Assembly: GCA_016931015.1 (NCBI GenBank)
Contig: JAFGFP010000069.1
Location: forward strand, 1 to 11,920
Direction of reading: 5' to 3'
Source of the DNA: Dehalococcoidales bacterium
GTDB taxonomy: Bacteria; Chloroflexota; Dehalococcoidia; Dehalococcoidales; UBA5760
Length of the DNA: 11,920 bases
A program made the position numbers and the translations under genes. The notes below the pieces were generated by a model. That model was given only the letters and a program-made list of their open reading frames with translations, was not told the DNA's origin and ran no database searches. Of this stretch, positions 7,518 to 11,920 are shown piece by piece (the first letter of the stretch is position 1; the number at the start of each line of letters is the position of its first letter).

Positions 7518-7549
7518 CTTATCAGTGTGACACCGAAAGCTAACGACTG

Positions 7550-7578
7550 AGTTTAACACAGCCAAACTTAAATGTCAA
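7550..7578 (-). promoter_or_regulatory. Sigma-70-type promoter for the rpsL operon
   Basis: On the minus strand, TTGACA (7573-7578, a perfect -35) is followed by a 17-bp spacer and TAAACT (7550-7555, 4/6 to TATAAT). Transcription would start near 7543, giving a leader of about 120 nt. The heptamer GTGACAC occurs on both sides (7527-7533 and 7597-7603). Confidence 0.7.
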
Positions 7579-7606
7579 CAGCACGCCGCCTGGGCGGTGA
7601 CACAGG

Positions 7607-8122
7607 TCAGTCTAGGTTCTCATGCTGGTAGGCCCCGTTATATCCTTCGGTCTCCCCGGAGAGGCACATGAATATCAGCTGCACGATGCGGGCATTCTTC
7701 TGAACACGGAAACCCCGGCTGTTATAGACCACCAGCAGAGACTGGGAGCGCCCGGAATAGCCGGCATCCCACACCGCGGTACCCACGGTGACCCCGCAGC
7801 GCAGCAGGCTGGAGCGGGGCCGGGCCAGGGCCATGACATTCCGGGGCAGATGGACGACCTCGTTATAGATAATAGAGTAGATGCCGGGCGCTAAGTCGAT
7901 AAAGCCCAGGCCGTCGAAGGCCAGGGGCGCTAGCTCCGGCAGTCGCCGCTCGGCGTTACTGACCGCTATTTTGCCCGACGACTGAAGTAAGGCTATCTCA
8001 CGCAGCGTCAGGTCAAATCCGTTAGGCTGCACCTGCTCGGAAAGATTAAGGTAACCTTCGACGAGGGGCGGCTCGCTCTCTAACAAGCGGTAGATATCAT
8101 GCTGGGATAGGACTCCTGACAC
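7607..8122 (-). CDS. Archaeal-type dUTP diphosphatase (dCTP deaminase superfamily)
   Basis: The predicted enzyme hydrolyses dUTP to dUMP and diphosphate, keeping uracil out of DNA and supplying thymidylate synthesis. The 171-residue protein belongs to the dCTP deaminase/dUTPase fold. It has QPNGFDLTL (32-40), the phosphate-binding RPRSSLLRCGV (101-111) and AVWDAGYSGR (116-125). The catalytic Glu of dCTP deaminases (E. coli E138, in IVLEFYN) is not there; the matching segment is LLVVYN, with Val131. That matches the archaeal dUTPase-like branch, so I favour dUTPase over deaminase. GTG start with AAGGAG 9 bp upstream. It has its own promoter and ends about 30 bp before the rpsL promoter. Confidence 0.85.
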   Translation of the reverse strand: MSGVLSQHDIYRLLESEPPLVEGYLNLSEQVQPNGFDLTLREIALLQSSGKIAVSNAERRLPELAPLAFDGLGFIDLAPGIYSIIYNEVVHLPRNVMALARPRSSLLRCGVTVGTAVWDAGYSGRSQSLLVVYNSRGFRVQKNARIVQLIFMCLSGETEGYNGAYQHENLD

Positions 8123-8149
8123 AAGGACAATCTCCTTTAACTGCCGTCC

Positions 8150-8179
8150 AGTATAACATCCCCACCCCCCGGCTGTTAA
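8150..8179 (-). promoter_or_regulatory. Promoter of the dUTPase gene
   Basis: On the minus strand, TTAACA (8174-8179, 5/6 to consensus) lies 18 bp from TATACT (8150-8155, 5/6). Transcription would begin near 8143, about 20 nt before the GTG start at 8122, with the AAGGAG SD in the short leader. A small GCCGG/CCGGC hairpin (8181-8194) lies just upstream. Confidence 0.6.
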
Positions 8180-8219
8180 GGCCGGAAACCCGGCGCTGAC
8201 GGTAGCTATTATCTATTAT

Positions 8220-8260
8220 CATAAAGCAAGAACGACTCCCGGGCTCACCACTCGGAGTCG
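8220..8260 (-). terminator. Rho-independent terminator after the RRM gene
   Basis: On the minus strand, CGACTCC (8254-8260) and GGAGTCG (8233-8239) form a 7-bp stem with a 14-nt loop. TTCTTGCTTTAT follows immediately. It lies about 80 bp past the stop of the RRM gene, so it would end that transcript before the dUTPase promoter. Confidence 0.55.
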
Positions 8261-8271
8261 CTCTCCCCGTT

Positions 8272-8289
8272 AGTCCCCTGACGGGGACT
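8272..8289 (-). other. Stable hairpin in the 3' region of the RRM transcript
   Basis: AGTCCCC and GGGGACT pair over 7 bp around a 4-nt loop. An alternative CCCCGT/ACGGGG pairing (8265-8270 with 8281-8286) overlaps it. There is no T-run on either side. It lies between the RRM stop codon and the terminator at 8220-8260, so a 3'-end protection or processing role is possible. Confidence 0.4.
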
Positions 8290-8340
8290 CATTAAACTAC
8301 CTCTACGGAGCTACTTGCCGAACCCAGCGGAGAAGACCGT

Positions 8341-8658
8341 TTAGTATCTCCTCGGCCGTCCCCCACCAAAGCCGCCGCCACGCCGGTCCCGGTCAGGCCG
8401 GGGGCCGCGGCTATCGGGGCGGGGGCGAGCCTCGCTGACATTAAGCGTCCGCTCCTTGAGCATTTTTCCGTTGAGGCCGGCAACGGCGGCCTGCCCTTCG
8501 GCTACCTTAGCCATCTCGACAAAGGCGAATCCTCTGGGCCGTCCGGTAAACTTATCGGTCACGATGCTTACCGAGGTTACCTCCCCGAAAGCGGCGAACT
8601 CCTGTTCCAGCTCATCCTCGGTTACCTCATGTGCCAGGTTACCCACATAAATCTTCAT
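8341..8658 (-). CDS. Glycine/arginine-rich RRM RNA-binding protein
   Basis: A small single-domain RNA-binding protein of 105 residues. The RRM fills residues 1-77, with RNP2 IYVGNL (3-8) and RNP1 RGFAFVEM (42-49). These carry the aromatic residues that stack on RNA bases. The tail (78-105) is Arg/Pro/Gly-rich and ends GGGFGGGRPRRY, as in cyanobacterial Rbp and similar bacterial RRM proteins. ATG start behind a GGGGGG SD. It is 51 bp downstream of rpsU on the same strand, and no terminator is visible between them, so the two are probably co-transcribed. Cyanobacterial rbp genes are known to pair with rpsU and respond to cold; a similar role here is an inference. Confidence 0.92.
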   Translation of the reverse strand: MKIYVGNLAHEVTEDELEQEFAAFGEVTSVSIVTDKFTGRPRGFAFVEMAKVAEGQAAVAGLNGKMLKERTLNVSEARPRPDSRGPRPDRDRRGGGFGGGRPRRY

Positions 8659-8709
8659 ATCACCCCCCTGCTACTACAATACCCGAGCTACATTATGGCT
8701 ACTACTACC

Positions 8710-8907
8710 CTACCTCCCGACTCGCTTCCGCCTGGCGTTCCTCTTTACCTTCTGGCGAGCGGCATCCCTCTTGGACAGGAAGTAACGATGAGCCTTTACC
8801 TCGCGCAGAACACCGCTCATCTGCACCATTCTCTGAAAGCGCTTTAACAGCGACTCCTGAGTCTCTCCTTCACGTATGGAAACCTCAAACGCGATAACAC
8901 ACCACAC
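8710..8907 (-). CDS. rpsU: 30S ribosomal protein S21
   Basis: S21 is a small basic 30S protein near the anti-SD end of 16S rRNA and assists initiation. The 65-residue reading has the typical FEVSIREGETQESLLKRFQRMVQMSGVLREVKAHRYF block and a basic Lys/Arg-rich tail (ARQKVKRNARRKR). The only upstream in-frame start is the GTG at 8907, because a TAG precedes it. No SD is visible before this start, unlike nearly every other gene here. Instead a 13-bp perfect hairpin ends 7 bp before it. The first residues (MWC) are not conserved, so a non-canonical start a few codons later cannot be excluded. It lies between the zinc-ribbon gene and the RRM gene. Confidence 0.9.
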   Translation of the reverse strand: MWCVIAFEVSIREGETQESLLKRFQRMVQMSGVLREVKAHRYFLSKRDAARQKVKRNARRKRVGR

Positions 8908-8914
8908 ATTCTAG

Positions 8915-8954
8915 GGATGCACGTAGACCAGGCAACCCCGATCTACGTGCATCC
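8915..8954 (-). promoter_or_regulatory. 13-bp perfect hairpin before rpsU
   Basis: GGATGCACGTAGA (8915-8927) and TCTACGTGCATCC (8942-8954) are exact reverse complements around a 14-nt loop. The hairpin begins 15 bp after the zinc-ribbon stop codon and ends 7 bp before the rpsU GTG. No T-run follows on the minus strand, so a simple intrinsic terminator is unlikely. A translational control or mRNA-processing element for rpsU fits the position. A weaker GTCAGA/TCTGAC pair (8960-8986) lies just upstream across the preceding stop codon. Confidence 0.65.
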
Positions 8955-8968
8955 GCAACGTCAGACTA

Positions 8969-9271
8969 TTACCTGTTCGTTCTGACTTTGTTGTAGCACT
9001 CGCTACAGTATACCGGTCTACCCTGACGGGGCTCGAACGGTACTTCGGTTTCTTTGCCGCACTCGGCGCACACCGCCGGGAACATCTGGCGCGGAGCCCT
9101 AGACTCGTAGCCAGAGCCATAGCGCTCAGCTTTCCGGGCAGCGCGGCATGAGGGACAACGCTTGGGCTCGTTAGTATAGCCCTTAGCCTGGAAGAACTCT
9201 TGTTCCTCAGCGCTGAAGGTGAAGTTAGCTCCACAATCAGAGCACTGAAGAGACTTGTCCTCAAAGCCCAT
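8969..9271 (-). CDS. Double zinc-ribbon protein of unknown function
   Basis: A 100-residue protein with two zinc-binding modules and no other recognisable domain. The N-terminal ribbon uses C10xxC13 and C39xxC42 (CSDCGANFTFSAEEQEFF ... CPSC), resembling the 'probable zinc-ribbon' family. The C-terminal module is C68xxC71-x17-C89xxC92, matching the CxxC-x17-CxxC class of small bacterial proteins. The function is not established for either family; nucleic-acid or ribosome binding is plausible given the rpsU and RRM neighbours. ATG start with a strong AAGGAGGAGG SD. It is the first gene of the minus-strand group and diverges from the DUF2148 gene across a 355-bp gap. Confidence 0.85.
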   Translation of the reverse strand: MGFEDKSLQCSDCGANFTFSAEEQEFFQAKGYTNEPKRCPSCRAARKAERYGSGYESRAPRQMFPAVCAECGKETEVPFEPRQGRPVYCSECYNKVRTNR

Positions 9272-9391
9272 TGAATGACCTCCTCCTTGCTAGTAGTTGG
9301 TTAGACTTTGGTCATCCAACACTTGGCTTTGCATGAAACTGAAAATGAATTGACTAAGTATTTGATAACCTATTCTGAAACCACCATAACT

Positions 9392-9420
9392 AATTTACAC
9401 TAAACGGACGCCATTTGCAA
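9392..9420 (-). promoter_or_regulatory. Candidate promoter of the zinc-ribbon gene
   Basis: On the minus strand TTGCAA (9415-9420, 4/6) is 17 bp from TAAATT (9392-9397, 4/6), with AT-rich surroundings. This would give a leader of about 115 nt. It is the best match in the gap but not a strong one. Confidence 0.35.
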
Positions 9421-9561
9421 GGTATCTCAGACTCCTCTGCCTGATAAGTACCGCAGCGCGGCATATTTTACGAGGAAACGACCGGGATGAGAGGCTGGGA
9501 AAACCATAAAGCCCCAGGGCACAAATATGCTATTATTAATTGAAGACGACACCCCCGGAGA

Positions 9562-9602
9562 TTGAAATTACGACACCGTGATTGGTAAGATAAGGCTTAC
9601 CA
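9562..9602 (+). promoter_or_regulatory. Candidate promoter and operator of the DUF2148 gene
   Basis: TTGAAA (9562-9567, 5/6) is 18 bp from TAAGAT (9586-9591, 4/6). The inverted repeat TGGTAAG-N6-CTTACCA (9583-9602) covers the -10 box, the position expected of a repressor operator. The overlap is visible; promoter activity is inferred. Confidence 0.35.
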
Positions 9603-9626
9603 CAAAACCCGATGAAGGAGGACAAG

Positions 9627-10208
9627 ATGGGCCGTTTGCCAGCCGATAAGCTAGAAAGAGAAGCCGTGAGGACGGCCGCCGCCATGATGGCCGTAAGCGC
9701 CCGGACGGCACCCAAGGCCATGGGCATTGACAACCTGAAAACGATGGTCGTCGACGGTGACGACCTCGGGCTTCTGGCCGAGGCGATGGAGGCTAAAGCC
9801 GAAGAGCAGCCGGCCCACCTGTCGCCAATCTTTGTCCGTGATGCCGCTAACGTCAGGGGTTCGAGCTGCGTGCTGCTCATCGGGGTCAGCGGCAACCCGA
9901 AGCGGATTGAGAAGCCGCTGGACTGCGGCGCCTGCGGCTACGGCGGCTGCCAAAGGCTGCTTAATGCCAAAAAGCGGCCGGGTAAGGACTTCACCGGCCC
10001 CGTCTGCATCGTCCAGGCCATCGACCTGGGTATCGCCCTGGGCTCGGCGGCCAAGCTGGCCGGCGAACTCGGCGTCGATAACCGCATCATGTACACCGTC
10101 GGGGCGGGCGCCAAGAAGCTGGGGCTGCTCGATAGCGACGTCATCATCGGCATCCCGCTGTCCGCCGCCGGTAAGAATATCTACTTTGATAGGCGATTAT
10201 ATACTTGA
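9627..10208 (+). CDS. DUF2148 ferredoxin-like domain protein, 3' end altered by IS insertion
   Basis: A conserved protein of unknown function, annotated in many anaerobes as 'ferredoxin domain-containing'. I choose the ATG at 9627 because AAGGAGG lies 5 bp upstream; the ATG at 9612 has none. Four cysteines, C100xxC103xxxxC108 and C127 (DCGACGYGGC ... GPVC), could hold an iron-sulfur cluster. They are followed by DLGIALGSAAKLAGELGVDNR and IIGIPLSAAGKNIYFDR. The product is 193 residues. Its last codons are RRLYT, with LYT and the TGA supplied by the IS1595 element. Downstream of the element, AGA CGA TAG directly after TTT GAT shows that the ancestral protein ended FDRR, three residues shorter. 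The domain is intact, so the protein is probably still functional. Confidence 0.88.
   Translation: MGRLPADKLEREAVRTAAAMMAVSARTAPKAMGIDNLKTMVVDGDDLGLLAEAMEAKAEEQPAHLSPIFVRDAANVRGSSCVLLIGVSGNPKRIEKPLDCGACGYGGCQRLLNAKKRPGKDFTGPVCIVQAIDLGIALGSAAKLAGELGVDNRIMYTVGAGAKKLGLLDSDVIIGIPLSAAGKNIYFDRRLYT
10184..10191 (+). repeat. Target-site duplication, left copy
   Basis: CTTTGATA immediately precedes the left end of the element and is repeated exactly at 11865-11872. Eight bp is the duplication size known for the IS1595 family. Confidence 0.92.
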
Positions 10209-10217
10209 CACAAGGTT
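10192..10217 (+). repeat. Left terminal inverted repeat of the IS
   Basis: It matches the reverse complement of 11839-11864 at 22 of 26 positions; the mismatches are at positions 3, 4, 10 and 19. It contains TTGACA, the -35 box of the transposase promoter. Confidence 0.92.
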
Positions 10218-10233
10218 GATTTTGTGCTATCAT
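10205..10233 (+). promoter_or_regulatory. Transposase promoter with -35 inside the left repeat
   Basis: TTGACA (10205-10210, perfect) is 17 bp from TATCAT (10228-10233, 4/6). The transcript would start near 10240, leaving a leader of about 150 nt before the transposase ATG. The lysine-rich small ORF lies antisense within that leader. Confidence 0.7.
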
Positions 10234-10259
10234 TAGAATATGAAGCTAAATCAATCGTC

Positions 10260-10376
10260 TTATTGGTCTTTTTCATGGGCTACTTCCTTTAGTTTTTCCC
10301 GAACTTTTTTAGGGAATAGCTTCTTGATTACTTTCTCATCTGGTTGTTCAGTTAGCTTCTGTTTTTTCTTAGGCAA
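10260..10376 (-). CDS. Lysine-rich 38-residue protein inside the IS
   Basis: A short ORF read opposite to the transposase leader. It starts at a TTG (10376) with GGAGG 6 bp upstream and ends in TAA at 10260. The product is highly charged: MPKKKQKLTEQ, then an amphipathic stretch with EKVIKKLFPKKVREKLKEV. It has no signal or membrane segment. The charge pattern and well-placed SD argue for a real gene, though the length is marginal. Its start codon is only 12 bp from the transposase ATG, and a GGAG-AC-CTCC inverted repeat supplies the SD of both. A transcript would have to begin inside the transposase gene, antisense to it. The function is unknown; a role in regulating transposition is speculation. 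Confidence 0.55.
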   Translation of the reverse strand: MPKKKQKLTEQPDEKVIKKLFPKKVREKLKEVAHEKDQ

Positions 10377-10388
10377 AGGAGACCTCCA

Positions 10389-11300
10389 ATGAGTAAAAAG
10401 AATGGGACAAAACAAGACGTAAACCTGATAAGCCTGATTGAACGCTATGGTAATGAGGACAAGTGTCGAGCCTATCTTGAGGAACTACGCTGGCCGAATG
10501 GTGTAGCTTGCCCTCGCTGTGGCTCAACCAGTATCTCAAGAGTTCTAGAACGTGACCAATTTGATTGCAATTCATGTCGCTACCAATTCTCCGTAACATC
10601 GGGAACTATCTTTCATGACAGTCACCTTCCTTTGTGGAAATGGCTCGCTACCATGTACTTGATGATTGAGTCTAAGAAGGGCATTTCGGCTAATCAGGTT
10701 AAGCGGACTATTGGCGTCTCTTATAAGACGGCTTGGTATCTTTGCCACCGTGTTAGAAATGCCATGACTGAGACTAGACCCAAACTTCTTCGTGAGGTTG
10801 TGGAAGTTGACGAAACCTATGTAGGTGGTAAGACTAAGGGTTTCGGTCACGGTTTCAAGGGCAACAAGACCATCGTGGTCGGTGCGACGCAGCGTGGTGG
10901 GGAAGCTAGGCTCCAAGTGGTTGACGATAATGGACGTAAGACGCTTCACCAATTTATTCGAGAGAACACCGCACCTAACACGGAGGTTATCTACACAGAT
11001 GATTGGCCTGCTTATCGCGGTATTGATGATAAGGATACTAGGCACGAGACAGTCAATCATAGTGCAGAAGAATGGGTAAGGGGTGATGTTCATACTAACA
11101 CTGTCGAAGGCGTATGGTCGCTTCTCAAGCGATCTATCGTGGGCTCTTATCACAAAATCAGTGTTAAGCACCTTGACTCCTACCTTGATGAACTGGAGTG
11201 GCGATATAATAATCGTGAAAATCCATATCTATTCCGTGATACACTCCGTAAACTTATTCAGTCTGAGAACCTCCCTTATCGGGGGTTAACAAACGGCTAA
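10389..11300 (+). CDS. IS1595-family transposase
   Basis: The DDE-type enzyme that moves this element. It has 303 residues, ATG start, with AAAGGAG 7 bp upstream. The N-terminal zinc ribbon is C41xxC44 ... C60xxC63. A helical region with SANQVKRTIGVSYKTAWYLCHR (100-121), likely helix-turn-helix, binds the ends. The ISXO2-like catalytic domain has D141 (EVDETYVGG), D204 (IYTDDW) and E240 (HTNTVEGVWSLLKR), so the acidic triad is complete. All domains are intact with no frameshift. Its last 47 bp overlap the 3' end of the convergent passenger gene. Codon use is AT-richer than in the ribosomal genes, consistent with transfer. Confidence 0.95.
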   Translation: MSKKNGTKQDVNLISLIERYGNEDKCRAYLEELRWPNGVACPRCGSTSISRVLERDQFDCNSCRYQFSVTSGTIFHDSHLPLWKWLATMYLMIESKKGISANQVKRTIGVSYKTAWYLCHRVRNAMTETRPKLLREVVEVDETYVGGKTKGFGHGFKGNKTIVVGATQRGGEARLQVVDDNGRKTLHQFIRENTAPNTEVIYTDDWPAYRGIDDKDTRHETVNHSAEEWVRGDVHTNTVEGVWSLLKRSIVGSYHKISVKHLDSYLDELEWRYNNRENPYLFRDTLRKLIQSENLPYRGLTNG

Positions 11301-11817
11301 AGTCTTGGGGAGAGAACTTCTTGGAAGCCCATCTCTTCCCCATAGCTATTACAAAAAGTTGGTACTCCTTTACCTCATTGCTTACCATAAAGCCGGGGTG
11401 CAAATAAGACACACCAAACCTAGCTTTGTAACATCTTCCTTCATTTTTGGGGGGTGTGGTAATAGGTATAGATGGATTTGAATCCACCAATCTCTGCATG
11501 GCCCCCTCTATATAAAACTGCAAACCTGTCACAGTTATCTTGGGTCTATCCGTATTTAACGAAAAGGTAACTTCAACAACTCGCATTGTCTCATTCCCTA
11601 TTTTGGATGGATTACCCCAAGAACAGTTAATTATCTGAATAACTACTCCATTCCTAATCCAACGAACTAAGAACACGACTGCTATTACCGTAAGGGTAAT
11701 CCCAGTGATAAGAAAACCTATCCAAAGCATAGGAAGATATTCGGGAGAGGACGCTTGAGTATATGCAATAAGAAAACTCACAGTAGCCCCCCCCAACGAT
11801 GCACAAGTTTTCCCCAT
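11254..11817 (-). CDS. Passenger gene of the IS: single-pass membrane protein, unknown function
   Basis: It lies wholly inside the element and faces the transposase. From the ATG at 11817 it has 187 residues. One hydrophobic segment at about 29-51 (MLWIGFLITGITLTVIAVVFLV) is followed by RWIRNG. By the positive-inside rule this suggests a short outside N-terminus and an inside C-terminal domain. That domain (about 55-187) looks beta-rich, with VVEVTFSLNT and ITVTGLQFYIEG; I recognise no family. The ATG is only 7 bp from the predicted -10, so it would be leaderless. The GTG at 11781, 5 bp after a run of eight G, gives 175 residues with a normal leader and may be the true start. Its last 47 bp overlap the transposase end. 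Confidence 0.65.
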   Translation of the reverse strand: MGKTCASLGGATVSFLIAYTQASSPEYLPMLWIGFLITGITLTVIAVVFLVRWIRNGVVIQIINCSWGNPSKIGNETMRVVEVTFSLNTDRPKITVTGLQFYIEGAMQRLVDSNPSIPITTPPKNEGRCYKARFGVSYLHPGFMVSNEVKEYQLFVIAMGKRWASKKFSPQDFSRLLTPDKGGSQTE

Positions 11818-11823
11818 GCCCCT

Positions 11824-11851
11824 ATTCTACCACAGCTTAACCTTGCGTCAA
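11824..11851 (-). promoter_or_regulatory. Passenger-gene promoter with -35 inside the right repeat
   Basis: On the minus strand TTGACG (11846-11851, 5/6) is 16 bp from TAGAAT (11824-11829, 5/6). The -35 is the inverted-repeat counterpart of the transposase -35, so the two ends carry mirrored inward promoters. Transcription would start near 11817. Confidence 0.6.
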
Positions 11852-11864
11852 GTAGATAATTACC
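11839..11864 (-). repeat. Right terminal inverted repeat of the IS
   Basis: The reverse complement of the left end (10192-10217) with four mismatches. It ends in ...TTACC directly before the right target duplication. Confidence 0.92.
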
Positions 11865-11872
11865 CTTTGATA
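11865..11872 (+). repeat. Target-site duplication, right copy
   Basis: CTTTGATA, identical to 10184-10191. With the following GACGATAG it restores TTT GAT AGA CGA TAG, the original end of the DUF2148 gene. Confidence 0.92.
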
Positions 11873-11880
11873 GACGATAG
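11873..11880 (+). pseudogene. Detached original 3' end of the DUF2148 gene
   Basis: These bases are the last part of the interrupted gene: the end of the AGA codon, then CGA and the TAG stop. They were separated from the gene body by the 1673-bp element. The remaining 40 bases to the window edge show nothing recognisable. Confidence 0.8.
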
Positions 11881-11920
11881 AGCATTACTCCCCTCAGCCA
11901 CCGTGCATGGTCAACACAAG

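Larger units (their letters stand above)
9272..9626. other. Divergent intergenic region
   Basis: This 355-bp gap between two divergent genes holds no convincing ORF, tRNA or known riboswitch. The part nearest the zinc-ribbon gene (about 9300-9420) is AT-rich. Each gene has one candidate promoter, listed separately. A 7-bp inverted repeat TGGTAAG/CTTACCA (9583-9602) lies just upstream of the DUF2148 gene. Confidence 0.6.
10192..11864 (+). mobile_element. IS1595-family insertion sequence with passenger genes, 1673 bp
   Basis: A complete insertion sequence. Its boundaries are fixed by 26-bp imperfect terminal inverted repeats (22 of 26 identical, both starting GG) and a perfect 8-bp target duplication. 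It contains the transposase (plus strand), a convergent membrane-protein gene (minus strand) and a 38-residue lysine-rich ORF (minus strand). Its DNA is visibly AT-richer than the flanking ribosomal genes. The perfect duplication, recoverable target and intact transposase frame suggest a recent, possibly active insertion. Some IS1595 subgroups are known to carry passenger genes. Confidence 0.93.

Noticed and set aside
7586..7597. CCGCC/GGCGG hairpin after the dUTPase gene as terminator
   Set aside because: The loop would have two bases and no T-run follows; at most a weak terminator.
8911..9264. 117-residue minus-strand frame overlapping the zinc-ribbon gene
   Set aside because: It is out of frame with a clear zinc-ribbon gene that has a strong SD, and it has no family features.
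9517..9531. Possible sigma-54 site (GG-N10-GC) upstream of the DUF2148 gene
   Set aside because: Only the GG/GC dinucleotides fit and the rest of the consensus is out of register; there is no evidence for this sigma factor in the window.
10240..10392. Plus-strand ORF ending in an ATGA overlap with the transposase start
   Set aside because: No SD, and a Ser/Phe-rich product expected from the complement of a lysine-rich frame; the minus-strand ORF with SD is more convincing.

Overview
The window looks like a bacterial chromosome, most likely Chloroflexota and probably Dehalococcoidia. That placement is an inference from overall sequence character: a fused str/S10 ribosomal cluster, a Firmicutes-length S12, an archaeal-type dUTPase, a DUF2148 ferredoxin-like gene, and frequent TTG/GTG starts behind strong AGGAGG or poly-G Shine-Dalgarno (SD) sites. 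No phylogenetic marker was computed.

Region 1 (1-7421, minus strand) is one long ribosomal transcription unit. It reads right to left: rpsL, rpsG, fusA, rpsJ, rplC, rplD, rplW, rplB, rpsS, rplV, rpsC, and runs off the left edge inside rpsC. It joins the classical str operon directly to the S10 operon, with no tuf between fusA and rpsJ. A strong promoter lies at 7550-7578, and a leader of about 120 nt contains two hairpins. Gene spacing is tight and two pairs overlap (rplV/rpsC, rplD/rplW). rpsC carries a long repetitive Ala/Glu/Pro/Lys tail.

Region 2 (7607-9271, minus strand) holds four small genes: an archaeal-type dUTPase with its own promoter, then a group of zinc-ribbon protein, rpsU (S21) and a glycine-rich RRM RNA-binding protein ending at a terminator near 8233-8260. 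Pairing a glycine-rich RRM protein with S21 recalls the cold-responsive rbp-rpsU loci of cyanobacteria. A 13-bp perfect hairpin sits directly before the rpsU start, which has no SD.

Region 3 (9272-10208) is a divergent intergenic region followed by a plus-strand DUF2148 ferredoxin-like gene.

Region 4 (10192-11864) is a complete 1673-bp insertion sequence of the IS1595 family, visibly more AT-rich than the host DNA. It has 26-bp imperfect terminal inverted repeats and an 8-bp target duplication (CTTTGATA). It inserted across the last codons of the DUF2148 gene, and the original gene end, including its stop codon, can be read immediately after the right copy of the duplication. Besides the transposase, the element carries a convergent gene for a single-pass membrane protein of unknown function. 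It also carries a 38-residue lysine-rich ORF back-to-back with the transposase. Each terminal repeat contains a -35 box of an inward-facing promoter, one serving the transposase and one the passenger gene. This element is the most unusual part of the window.
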